Positions 10,830 to 20,399 of a DNA stretch of 64,000 bases are shown here, piece after piece; position 1 is the stretch's first letter; the number at the start of each line of letters is the position of its first letter. A program made the position numbers and the translations under genes. Under the pieces are notes generated by a model that was not told where the DNA came from, made no database searches, and saw only the letters and a program-made list of their open reading frames with translations. Source of the DNA: Shinisaurus crocodilurus (Eukaryota > Chordata > Lepidosauria > Squamata > Shinisauridae). The stretch spans positions 214,809,350 through 214,873,349 of the forward strand of contig CM037877.1 of the NCBI GenBank assembly GCA_021292165.1. Direction: 5' to 3'.

Positions 10830-11232
10830 GGGTAGCCACTTATGAATTGCCAGAAAAGAGGAAATGCATTGCCAAAATCAAGGATGAAAGAGGACACTGA
10901 TTTGATAATGTTTGTATATGTTAATGTTCATGTATAGATGCAAATTTAGAAATCATTATTATAATTTAAACAGAAATACAGTACATCTCACCATAATGTG
11001 GAAGCCTGTGACCAGGTGACCTGTGTGCCTTGCTCAGTCTGCTGTCCAGGTGCTGTTCAAGGGCCAGCTCTTCCTTCTCATGGTTCTTTATCTTTAAACC
11101 AGACTTGGACTGGACAGAGGCACCAAGTCATTACGTTCTTCAAACAGAGGACGCCTTCAGAATAGAGGACAGTCCATGGACAGCCCTTCAAATAGAGGAC
11201 TGTCCTTTGTAAAAGAGGACACATGGCCAGCC
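10830..11232 (+). mobile_element. AGAGGAC-word MITE, copy 1, with 27-bp foreign patch
   Basis: The termini gggtagccac (left) and acatggccagcc (right) are imperfect inverted repeats. The body has an AT-rich core (tagatgcaaatttagaaatc) and a 3' part with repeated agaggac words. It aligns in order with 11268-11585, 31841-32066 and 36840-37440. At 11115-11141 it carries a 27-base segment absent from the other copies and identical to 10345-10371. TA beside some ends hints at a TA-targeting transposon, but this is uncertain. Confidence 0.7.
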
Positions 11233-11267
11233 GACTTAAGTATCACCCTCCCAATAGGAAATCCATA

Positions 11268-11585
11268 ACCAAAAGAGGATAAAAGAGGACACAGCTTGGC
11301 AAAAAAATTGTGTATGCTAATTTATATGTATAGAAAGAAGTTAAGAAATAATTACTATAATTTAAATATAAAATACAGCTTGCCATAGTGGGGAAGACTA
11401 TGACCAGGTGACCTGTGTGCTTGCTGTCTGGGTGACAACTATTGATAAGCAACTTCAAGGCTCCTGCTCTCCCTTCGTAGGGTTTAAAAAAAAAATCTTT
11501 AAACTGGACTTGGACAACCCTTCAAATACAGAAAGCCATCAAAGAGAGAGCTGTCCTCTGTAAAGTAGGATACATAGCCACCCTA
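11268..11585 (+). mobile_element. AGAGGAC-word MITE, copy 2
   Basis: Shares the tgctaatttatatgtatagaa core, the gaccaggtgacctgtgtgc block and the terminal gatacatagccaccc with the other copies. It lies in the same orientation just downstream of copy 1. Its left end is truncated relative to copy 1. Confidence 0.7.
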
Positions 11586-11762
11586 ACACAGTGCCTCATC
11601 CCATCAGAGCATACTATTTTAGTTGCTGTTTCCATTCATGTGTGCACACTATTAAATACCATTCTCTTATTAAGAGACAAGCAAGGAGGTTGTGTGATAT
11701 TACTGAAATTACAAGATGGCAACCCTACCCACGAGTCCATTTCATGTGAAGTTGCTTTATAG

Positions 11763-12089
11763 CGGGGGTGCAGAACCTCTTTCAGCCAGAGAGCTGAATT
11801 CCATTTCAGAGAAGCCCTTGGGGGCCTCATTCCACTGGTGGTGGGCCAAAGGCAGAAGAAGTGGGGGCCAAAAACATCAGCATATTTTAGCTTAAAGCTC
11901 TTACTAATGGTATCTAAGCCTTAGGAGAGGCATTTCAACCATTTAGAACAGGGGAAAAACAGCACAAAAGCCGGGAACACCCCCCCCCCATGATTGGTGT
12001 TGGGAGGGAGGTGGAGGATTGGGAAGGGGTCATCTGGGAATCCCCAGTGGGACAGATTTGGTGCCTGGACCTGAGGTTCTACACCCCTG
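11763..12089. mobile_element. hAT-like MITE (327 bp) with 8-bp duplication
   Basis: Terminal inverted repeats are cgggggtgcagaacctc and gaggttctacacccctg. The flanks ctttatag (11755-11762) and ctttataa (12090-12097) form an 8-bp duplication with one mismatch. These are hAT hallmarks. The interior block atattttagcttaaagctct recurs, inverted, at 13405-13571. No transposase coding. Confidence 0.85.
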
Positions 12090-12147
12090 CTTTATAATGA
12101 GTTAAGCAATCTCGCCTGAGCAGCTGAGGCTGTCTAGGGTCTCAGGT

Positions 12148-12232
12148 GGAAGTTTTCCCAGCTGCTTCCTGAGAGTATTCATGTGGAGGACGCCAGGGAT
12201 CGAACGCCTGAGGTGTGAATGCTTTGCAGGGT
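12148..12232 (-). repeat. SINE family B fragment
   Basis: Minus-strand fragment covering the B-box side: plus-strand gccagggatcgaac and agctgcttcctgagagt match the complement of the family B head and body. Confidence 0.5.
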
Positions 12233-12345
12233 CGGCCAAAGACATTTTGCTGCCTGAGGTGGAACAGCAAATGGCACCCCTTTGTCTGCCCCCACCACTG
12301 GTCAAGGTGCACAGTGCCCAAGGCAAGCCAAGTTATTTTGGTACC
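12233..12345. mobile_element. Possible hAT-like MITE fragment
   Basis: The block cattttgctgcctgaggtgg, followed by a second ttttggtacctgagat near 12337, resembles a common squamate MITE. No terminal repeats or target duplication could be set, so the call is weak. Confidence 0.3.
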
Positions 12346-12453
12346 TGAGATAGAAAATCCTGCAACCGCTTCTTCCTCTCCTTGGCAGTAAAAAATACAT
12401 TCAATAATGAATGACTTGCTGCCCTGTCATAACACCTGAAATCAGCTGTCTGA

Positions 12454-13390
12454 GGGCCAAATCACACATTACTTTAAAGACATAGCTAGCAGCAGTGTAT
12501 TTCCCCCCCTTTTTTTCCTTTGGAGCAGGGGTGCACAGCCCATGGCCCACGGGCAGCAGGCCACCCCCAAACCCTGTGGTGCAGCCCACAGAGATTCCCA
12601 GCCGCCACTGAAAAATGTGACCACCACGGAGTAGTTTGCAGTGCTACTGCTGCTCAATCCCTGGCTTTCCTCCCTGCCCCACTATTTCTGCTGCCAAATG
12701 CCATGCTTGCCCCCCACCCCACACTACTGCTGATCACCCCATGGCAGAGGGTAGCCAATGGCAGAGGGCTCTAAGACCCTCTGCACGCTCAATGTGGCTG
12801 TGACTGTTTCTGCTGCTGCCAGGAGGCAGAGTGGAGAGCACTTTTTGAAAGAAAAAGTCACCGTACAATCCTATGCAAGTTTAGACAGGGAAAAAGGCCT
12901 ACAGCTCCCAGCATGCCCCAGCCAGCCATAGGATCGTGCCCTAAGTGGTTAAGTAAATTAAATAAATAGAAAAAAACAACACTGTTGTGTACGTAAGCAT
13001 ATGTGAGTGTATGAACATATGTGCATACGTGTGGCTCCCAACCCCCTCACCCCACCCCAAGCTAACATTGGGGCCAAAAAGGATGTACACTCCTGCTGTG
13101 AAGTAAGCACACGACCCCCAGTCTGGATTGGGAGCCTAGCTTGTGGACTAGGAGAACTTTAATCCTTCCCCTCTGGCTGAGATCCCAGTAGGTATTGGGC
13201 CATCCACACCTGCAAGTTATATTGGCAAGTAATGATTGCTTAAAACAAATGGATCTATATTTGGCAATATAAATTGCAGGCACAGGTGTGGGGGAGCTGA
13301 TCCAGATCAGGAATGCAGCAGGGAAGAGGGTTAAAAACCTCACTTCCCCCCAACTGCATATCATTTGGTGGCTTTCTGGCTTTTGCACAG
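12454..13390. mobile_element. Foldback element, second copy, interrupted
   Basis: The left end 12454-12510 (gggccaaatcacacattac...) matches the left end of the element at 49746-50105 (gggccaaagcagacattatt...). The piece 13070-13390 matches its body: ggattgggagcctag, ctttaatcc, and a palindromic centre ending tataaattgcag. The stretch between, about 12528-13040, looks like a later insertion beginning gcaggggtgcacagcccatg, a hAT-type start, but its right end is not clear. Confidence 0.5.
12862..12942 (+). mobile_element. Mini-MITE, about 80 bp
   Basis: The ends acaatcctatgcaag and ccataggatcgtgccc are imperfect inverted repeats. The body (tttagacagggaaaaaggcc, ctcccagcatgccccagcc) matches the reverse complement of 48217-48301 closely. 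Two copies in opposite orientations support a mobile family. Confidence 0.65.
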
Positions 13391-13404
13391 CTTTTTCCTA
13401 TTCT

Positions 13405-13571
13405 CAAAGGCTGAAATGCCTCTCCTGAGGCTTAGTCACTGACAGACAGTAAGAGCTTTAAGCTAAAATATGCCAGTATTTTAGCCCTGCCTCTTTTGCC
13501 TTTAGTCCTGCCCACCACTGGGCTGAAATTGAATTTGGCCCTCCCGCTGTAAGACAATTAACACAGCCCTG
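13405..13571 (-). mobile_element. hAT-like MITE fragment, inverted relative of 11763-12089
   Basis: The reverse complement of 13410-13480 aligns with 11878-11941 through gcatattttagcttaaagct, ctcttact and ggagaggcatttca. The end near 13565 (cagccctgct) is a degraded counterpart of the family terminus. Confidence 0.6.
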
Positions 13572-13581
13572 CTACAGAGTT

Positions 13582-13609
13582 AAAAGAAAGAAAGAAAGAA
13601 AGAAAGAAG
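13582..13609. repeat. (AAAG)n microsatellite
   Basis: Seven AAAG units. Confidence 0.95.
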
Positions 13610-14598
13610 GTGTAGCTTCTACCTAGGTCTTTCAAGTAGTGTGTGCTTTGGTCCTCACTCACTCTGACAAATGGCAGGGCGAACCCTAGCAGTAGCCAGT
13701 TCATGGAAGAGTGCTTAGAAAGGGATGTTAGTAGAGACAGCTTCTCTTACTGTTGCAGCACTACTGACAGGAGAAGCTGCAGATGCAGCTGGCAATCTTG
13801 CTCTGGAATATGACCATCTTTAGGAATAAATAGTCAGCAAATCTTGGAGCCATATAGCCTAAGTAGTAAAATAAAACACAGCCGACTGCTTTGCTTGACA
13901 AGGAACCAGACACAAGCTAATAGAAATGACAATGAAAATAAAACAGCACAATTAGTAGAATATTATCCAAACAGGAGGCAATCTTGGTGGATTCCTTTGT
14001 TAGATGCAGAGAATTCCCAAGAGCTGTTTAAGGAACCGGATGCTCAAGAGCCCTTGCCTTATAGCAGTGCTATAATAATTCAGATGCATCTGTGAGTGCA
14101 GAAAGAAACTCGCACATCCAGAAGCCAAAGCAGCCTAAGGAGGGCTGCTATAAAAAGCCTGCCAATGGCAAAGGAAACATAAATGCCCATTTTGTGCCTA
14201 AAAAGTCGGCCAAAGTTTAATACTATGTTTATGTCCATTTTTGATAGAACAGCTCCTGATGGTTATAGCAGAGATCTTTATTCAGAAGTACTTCCCTGGA
14301 GTGTCCTCTTGTTAATCTGACAGCATCCGTCATCAACTATTCTGAACCTCAAGGGCATTTCCCATGTTTAAAAAGTTGGTCAGTTCATAGCAGTTGGCAT
14401 GTCCCTGTTCTAAGCACATACATCTTGTGCAATGCTGGATGTTGTAGGACTAGCCATAAATTAGATTCTGAAGCATAAATGAAATATGCTTCTTTTCCAA
14501 ATTCCCCCTGGTGGTTTCAGTTCCTGTTCTGGCCATTGTTCTCCCATGTATTCTCTCCATTGCATGATGCCTGTAGAACCAGCAGAGACTCTTTACAT
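13610..14598. other. No recognisable feature
   Basis: An open frame of 83 codons (13844-14095, +) has no recognisable domain. No repeat family identified. Confidence 0.5.
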
Positions 14599-14815
14599 AA
14601 GGAAGTTACCGTATAACAAATCAAACCATTGTTCCGTTGGTCCATCTAGTCCAGTATTATTCACCACATCTGGTAGTGGCTCTCCAAAGCTTTATGCATA
14701 GGTCTTTCCAAGTCCAGCTACCTGAGATCCTTTCATTTGAAATGGCAGGGACTGAACCTGGCATTTTGTGGCAAAACGTTTTCCATGCAAGATGTGCTAT
14801 CTCAGTGGGCTATAT
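14599..14815 (-). repeat. tRNA-derived SINE, family B
   Basis: Minus-strand copy. Plus-strand caaaccattgttccgttggtccatc is the complement of the family 3' block, gggactgaacctgg is the complement of the B-box region, and ccatgcaagatgtgctatctcagtggg is the complement of the tRNA-like head. It lies 98 bp from a family A copy in the opposite orientation. Confidence 0.7.
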
Positions 14816-14912
14816 CCTCCCCTTCTCTGAGGAGGGAATGGAGGGAAATGAAAGAGAAACCATTGATTCCCATTCGTCCCACTGATGGCTGGCAGCAGAG
14901 TCTACTGCTGCC

Positions 14913-15136
14913 AGAGCCAGTGTGGCGTAGTGGTGAGAGTGTTGGACTGGGACTCGGGAGATCCGGGTTCTAGTCCCTGCTTGGCCATGAAACCCACTGG
15001 GCGACTTTGGGCCAGTCACTGACTCTCAGCCCAACCTACCTCACAGGGTTGTTGTGAGGATAAAATGGAGAGGAGGAGAAGGATTATGTAAGCCACCTTG
15101 GGTTCCTTGTAGGAAAAAAGGTGGGGTATAAATATA

Positions 15137-15188
<52 letters not shown>
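14913..15188 (+). repeat. tRNA-derived SINE, family A, with (AAT)n tail
   Basis: The tRNA-like head has an A box (tggcgtagtgg, 14923-14933) and a B box (gggttctagtccc, 14965-14977). The body has gactttgggccagtcactga and cctcacagggttgttgtgag, and the 3' end has ccttgggttccttg then ggggtataaat. A 51-base (AAT)n tail (15138-15188) follows. The layout of tRNA head, unique body and simple-repeat tail fits LINE-mobilised squamate SINEs of the Sauria type. It is among the least diverged copies here. Confidence 0.85.
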
Positions 15189-15648
15189 GAGTCTGGCAAG
15201 GATATGAAATACCATTGAGAATCCAGCACGGACATCTGGCCAGCCTGAAAACATTCCTGAACTGCCAATGATAGACGTGAGTAGCACTGTGCCTCAGTCC
15301 ATCTGCATGTCTACTTTCCTTTCTTGACAGTTTGGAATGGTGGTGTCAGGTGCATTTTGGTTATCCTGGATGTTCTTTGATAGCTAAAAGCATTTGGATT
15401 TCCATGTGCCTACAGGAAATTCCATGTGTTTGTGCATCTGTGCTCTTTTGCCAATATGGGTGGGAGGGATCAGAAAGCTGAGAGGAAGGAGAATGTGATA
15501 GTTCACATTTGGGTAACCTGTGTCACCAAATGCTTCTTCCTACTAGGAACAATGACTTTTAAAAGTACAGGATAGCTGGAATACCAAGCAACCATCACTG
15601 CATCTGTGACGTTAATAGCCTGTGGAACAGTCCTCTTCCTCCACCAAC
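15189..15648. other. No recognisable feature
   Basis: Nothing recognised; it forms the flank of the L1 insertion. Confidence 0.5.
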
Positions 15649-15664
15649 ACATATTTACATATCT
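15649..15664. repeat. L1 target-site duplication, 3' side
   Basis: acatatttacatatct, identical to 18557-18572. The two copies bracket the L1 and everything nested in it. Confidence 0.9.
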
Positions 15665-15960
15665 TTTTTAAAAATATATTTTATTTAACTTTATTTCAAA
15701 CATTATATAAAACATTTTTTTAAAAAAACATACATATCACTATGAAGGTGCACCCATCACCACGGGACCAAGAAATAATTTCTATCATCTTAATCCATTA
15801 TTATTAAATATTCCAAAAATACATCATATCTTGACATGGCTTACTCCCCTTTCCCTTTACTAAAACATAGTCTAGGAATGGTCCCCATATATCCTTGAAG
15901 TTATTTTTCTTTAATTGTCCCTTTTTACATTTGATATTACATGTTAAAATATCCCACACC

Positions 15961-15974
15961 TCTTTGTACCAGTC
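15961..15974. repeat. Target-site duplication of nested LINE, 3' side
   Basis: tctttgtaccagtc, identical to 17615-17628. It is L1 ORF2 sequence duplicated by the second insertion. Confidence 0.9.
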
Positions 15975-16866
15975 AGTCAGTCAGTCAGGCATTCACTCGT
16001 GACCGAGTAAGATTGTCTTCCAGGATAAAAAAAGAAGAAAATTTACAAAAAGGAGATTTTAAAAGGAGGAAAATTCTAAAGAAAATTGTGTAGACTCTAG
16101 CGTTGGGTCCGTAAGTGACTATGGAGGCCAATTCTAGATCCACACAGCTTCCCACAGTGAGGACACAGGTTACCAGATGGAAGATGGTCTTGTAAAGGAT
16201 TCATTTGACGTGCTTTTCGCTTAGCACGTTTCTCCCTTTCACCTTGCACTCGAGCTTCTTCAAAGTCCATAGAACCTTTGTGAAAGGCCAACCTCCAGTT
16301 ATATCGTTCATGGGCCAGAGCTTCCCAGTTTTTGATGTTTATATTGCATTTTTTTAGATTAGCCTTAAGAACATCTTTAAACCTCTTATATTGACCACCG
16401 ATATTCCGCTTTCCATCCTTGAGTTGGGAATAAAGTAACTGCTTTGGGAGACGGCAGTCAGGCATTCGAACAACATGACCGGTCCACTGAAGTTGGCGTT
16501 GAAGGATCATTTTTTCAATGCTAGTAGTTTTTGCTTCTTCCAGTACACTGACATTTGTTCGCCTATCTTCCCAAGTAATTCGCAGGATTTTCCGGAGGCA
16601 ACGTTGATGAAATCTTTCAAGGAGTTGGAGGTGACGTTTATAGATAGTCCATGTTTTGCAGGCATACAATAAAGTTGGTAATACAATGGCTTCATAAACC
16701 AGTGTTTTGGTCTTCTTACAAATATCCCGATCCTTGAACACTCTATGTTTCATTCGAGAAAGCGCGGCACTTGCGGAGCTCAGACGATGCTGGATTTCAC
16801 TGTCGATGTTAGCTGTAACAGAAAGATAGCTGCCAAGATAGAGAAAATGATCGACATTTTCCAGTA
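15970..16866 (-). mobile_element. APE-type LINE, 3' part (RT C-terminus, C2H2 finger)
   Basis: The 260-codon frame 16097-16879 on the minus strand is the C-terminal end of an endonuclease/reverse-transcriptase polyprotein. It starts near E-N-V-D-H-F-x-Y-L-G-S, then L-P-T-L-L-Y-A-C-K-T-W, Q-L-Q-W-T-G-H-V-V-R-M-P, and ends in a zinc finger C-P-H-C-x7-G-L-H-S-H-x3-Q-R. This arrangement is typical of the vertebrate non-LTR group often mis-annotated as craniofacial development protein 2-like. The 3' UTR ends in (CAGT)n at 15970-15988. The clade (RTE-like or I-like) is not resolved. No stop interrupts this part. Confidence 0.85.
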
Positions 16867-17614
16867 TTGTCCCTGCCAAGCTGGATCAAGGAAAACTTTT
16901 ATACCCAGTTGGACACTCTCCTGTCAGAGATACCTAAGGAGGATAAAATTATCCTCCTGGGCGATTTTAACGCAAGAGTCGGGCGTGACTTTGATTTATG
17001 GCCAGAAACTATTGGAAAAGATGGAGTTGGTAATAGCAACCTGAACGGAATCTTACTTTTGTCTATATGTGCAGAGCATAATCTCACTATCACAAACACG
17101 CTCTTTTGACAAAAGAATAAGTTTAAAACATCATGGCAGCACCCACGATCAAAGCACTGGCATCTTCTGGATTATGTAATTGTCCGTGTTAGAGATCGCC
17201 GCGATGTACTTCTTACTAGGGCCATGGTGAGTGCCGACGACTGCTGGACAGACCACCGACTAATCCTGTCCACTATGGTTATCAACATTGCTCCCCAACG
17301 TAGGCTTCAAGGAAGGAAACCAAGGCGTAAAATGAACATCCACGCCCTTCAAGATCCTATTAAGCAAACTCGTCTTCAATCACTTCTTAAGGAACATCTA
17401 CCTACGGAACCTCCTGACAACATTGAGGACCATTGGTCTAAGCTGAAAACCTCCATTACTGCAGCTTGTGAACAAACTATTGGATACGAAACTAAGAAAC
17501 ATCAGGATTGGTTTGATGAAAATGATAAGAGATTAAATATATAATTGACCAAAAAAGGAAAGCCTTCCAAATATGGCAAAATGATATTAACTGCGCTACC
17601 AAGAAAAAAAAATA
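16867..17614 (+). mobile_element. Same APE-type LINE, inverted 5' part (endonuclease)
   Basis: The plus-strand segment encodes the end of an APE endonuclease. Visible are the catalytic-site pattern I-L-L-G-D-F-N-A-R-V-G, then S-W-Q-H-P-R-S-K-H-W-H-L-L-D-Y-V and C-W-T-D-H-R-L. An in-frame TGA (17107-17109) lies where CGA is likely ancestral. Near 17530 the frame shifts by one, after which I-D-Q-K-R-K-A-F-Q-I-W-Q-N-D follows. It is head to head with the RT part, as expected if one transcript was inserted with a 5' inversion. The RT core between the two parts is missing. Confidence 0.85.
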
Positions 17615-17628
17615 TCTTTGTACCAGTC
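17615..17628. repeat. Target-site duplication of nested LINE, 5' side
   Basis: tctttgtaccagtc, matching 15961-15974 exactly. Confidence 0.9.
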
Positions 17629-18556
17629 TATAATTAAATACTGATGTTGAACTTTCCATTTCCTTGCTATCAATAATTTCCTCGCAGTTAACAAACTTAC
17701 AATTAGTTCTTTTATCTCTTGAGAACAGAGAAGTTTCTCCGTTATTGATAACAATGCTAATTTTGGACAGACCTCCAAATTAATACCAATAATTTCTGAA
17801 TTTTTTACAAAAAATTTGTTCCAAAAATCCAGTACGCTTTTGCAACTCCACCACATGTGAGCATAAGTACCAAGTTCCTGAGATCCTCTCCAACACAATG
17901 GAGAACAATTACTATCTATTTTATTTAATCTTACCGGAGTCAGATACCATCTCCAAATAATTTTATAAAAAATTTCTTTTATCCTTACTGACATATTTCT
18001 TAATACACGTCTGCCCCAAATATTTTTCCACCCCTCATTCGAAGTCTCCTCCCCAAATTCCATATCCTATACCATCTTGAGATTATCTTTTTGCACTTCA
18101 GTTTTTTGAATCATTTTATATATCTCCTTTGTTAACCCTCTTGAAGAGATGTTCCCTTCTACAAGTTCTCTAGACACCACTTTCTTTTCAAATCCAGTAA
18201 GTTCCCTCTCATGCTCATTTCTCCTCTTCCATTTCTTGGTCCACTGATCTAATTGCATTAAATTTAACCACGAAATTCTGCCTGGCCCGAACGTTTCAAT
18301 TATCTGTTGTCTAGACTCAATTTTTTCCATCCAATCCATTAATTTGATAACCTCCCCCCGCCCAAATAAGCCTTCCAAATGCTGTGCATTTTCTGGAAAG
18401 TCCTCCATAGCTACCACTGGGGTTAACGGGGATATCCCTGGTATAAAAATTTGCCTATTACTATTCGAAAACTCTAACATATTTTTCAAGAAGGGATTTT
18501 CTATTCTTTTTACCATGCTATTACTTTTCTTTAAAAAGATTCCCCCCCCCACCCAT

Positions 18557-18572
18557 ACATATTTACATATCT
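18557..18572. repeat. L1 target-site duplication, 5' side
   Basis: acatatttacatatct, matching 15649-15664 exactly. Confidence 0.9.
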
Positions 18573-18585
18573 ACAAAGCCCCTAG

Positions 18586-18855
18586 CGGAACATTAGCAGA
18601 GTGGGGGAAGGATATGGCTTAGGAAAAGGGATGTGTGGAGAAATCAAGAGCCAATAGAAGGGAAGTTAGGTCAGGATCAGCTGGGGACTCTAAGAAGGGA
18701 CAAGGGACCAAGGGAAGGAGATGGACATGGCAGAAGCATGGGGGTAGAAGGCAGATGAAGCAACCAACAGAGCCAATGGAAAGAGGTGTCGCAAGAAGCA
18801 GAGACTAAAAAAGAGGAAAGTAGGGAAAACCCATCTGGAAGTCAGGACACAGTAT
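18586..18855 (+). repeat. Purine-rich tract, possible dispersed repeat
   Basis: G/A-rich on the plus strand. The order of blocks (aggcagatgaagcaacc, gccaatggaa, gaggaaagtagggaaaaccc, atctggaagt) resembles 25085-25205. It may be an old repeat; family unknown. Confidence 0.35.
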
Positions 18856-19922
18856 TTAAGATGGCCACTTATCCCTACTTTGCTTTAGCAACATTTATGG
18901 CAAATTTTTGATACTTATTCACACCATATGGTGGGCATCTTGCTTACATTACAGTATGCAGGTACATAGTGAAGATACCTTAACATGATTTAGTTACCAC
19001 AATACCTTAATAACTTGTTTGTTTACAATCTAAGTAGATTAAATATGTTAAGAAGATGGAAGATTGGATTCTCCAGCAATTGTGTGAGGTCAAAGGGTAC
19101 TGTATATTGTGTGAGACCAAATTAATTAATATGAAATGTATACAAGCATGTGATCTTGCATATGTGCCCTTATCATTATCATCATCATTATCCACCTACC
19201 CCCTGCCAAAAATGTTGAATAGTTTTGAGTTTGGGAAATGACAGATAATTGAAAAGTTCTGAGGGTACTTTGTTTCTGTTTTCACTGCAGTGTTGAGTTG
19301 CCAGAATATCCCATTTGCTTCAATCTTCCTCTCTATCAGAATTGTTTCAAAGGTGATACTCTTCAGCTTGGCACCCTTGATTGCTCACGGAGGAATGTAT
19401 TTTACAATTTCAAGTTGTGCTCAATGTTAATTGGAATTTTGCGCACACAGCAAATGATGAATGACTCCTTCAATAATGTTTTGTTGACCAACACATGTAG
19501 TATGTGTCAGGTGTCATAAAAGTAGGAGAAGTGCCATATGCAGCACAAAAATATCTCATTATTAATAACAGCTGCTACAATAATTTTCATCCCCCAAACA
19601 TAGATGATGAGTCCCATGAATTGCTAATCCACCCACTCAAGTTATTGCTCCATCTGGTCAGTTTCGAATCAACGACCAGCACATTTCCAGTCCCAAGCTG
19701 TCTCATGGCAGAATGATGCAAGTTAATGTCTGCAGATATATCCTCAATACTTTGGCAATAGAAATGCTTAAATAGCTTTCTCTCAACTTTTCAGGGAACC
19801 ACAATGTCACATACGTTTCTACATATCCACATCCTCATTCAGCCTTCTCCTGTGTGTCTCTGATGGACCCATAAAGTTTTCCCAATAGGCAAACGAATCC
19901 TTATTACTCACTTAAACAAAAA
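18856..19922. other. No recognisable feature
   Basis: Open frames up to 73 codons. A short TCA-rich run lies at 19171-19190. Confidence 0.5.
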
Positions 19923-19924
19923 TA

Positions 19925-20174
19925 CAGTAATACCTTGGATTGCAAGTAACGTGGTTTGAGAGTATTTTGCAAGACAAGCAATTTTTTAAATATTTATTAT
20001 TATTTTTTTGACTTGATATACAAGCGATGTCTTGCAATACAAGTACTGTAGTACGGCTTAAATTAAAAATCTCTGTACTAATTTTTTTGGGGGGATTTCA
20101 TTTTGATATAAGAGTGCTTTGGATTACAAGCACGTTTCCGGAACGAATTATGCTCTCAATCCAAGGCATGACTG
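19925..20174. mobile_element. Tigger/pogo-like MITE (250 bp) with TA duplication
   Basis: Terminal inverted repeats are cagtaataccttgg and ccaaggcatgactg (12 of 14 complementary), flanked by TA at 19923-19924 and 20175-20176. Subterminal blocks (ggattgcaagtaac at the left, ttccggaacgaattatgctc at the right) are characteristic of Tigger-group (Tc1/mariner) elements. There is no transposase frame, so it depends on an autonomous relative. Confidence 0.85.
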
Positions 20175-20239
20175 TAGGAGCTTTGCATATGTGGCCATTT
20201 GCAGAGTCACAGATTGAGGGAAGCTCTCGCACAGGCAGG

Positions 20240-20399
20240 TACTCCATGATTGGCTTTGCACAATTGGGGCAGGAAAAGAAGCCCCAGTGGCGTCTTTTCC
20301 CCACCCTGTGCATGCTGGTCACACACCACCTCATTTTCGTAATTACCTGTGCTGTGCTTGGGTTGCCGTGTTGTCTGAACCTGGTGAGGGTGGGTAGAA
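20240..20399 (+). repeat. Palindrome-rich repeat, left arm
   Basis: 20243-20357 is an inverted, roughly 75-80% similar counterpart of 22385-22490. Shared blocks are ggaaaagaagcc, gcatgctggtcacac and accacct. The same block order (gggaaataaccca, ggtggcttatttccc, cacatgctggtcacat) appears at 28238-28295. The end reads gtctgaacctggtgagggt, as at 28634-28650. Confidence 0.55.

Larger units (their letters stand above)
15665..18556 (-). mobile_element. 5'-truncated L1 LINE, split by a nested LINE
   Basis: The minus-strand L1 ORF2 C-terminal part is in two pieces, 17615-18556 and 15665-15974. The upstream piece is open except for one TAG (18067-18069). It contains the L1 C-terminal pattern W-R-W-Y-L-T-P-x-R-L, then C-W-R-G and G-T-Y-A-H-M-W-W-S-C (frames 18067-18552 and 17596-18063). 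Beyond the insertion the frame resumes at D-W-Y-K and stops near 15806, followed by an A/T-rich 3' UTR and A-rich tail at 15665-15720. A 16-bp duplication brackets it. Known for the family: ORF2 encodes endonuclease and reverse transcriptase; only the end is here, so this copy is dead. Confidence 0.88.
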
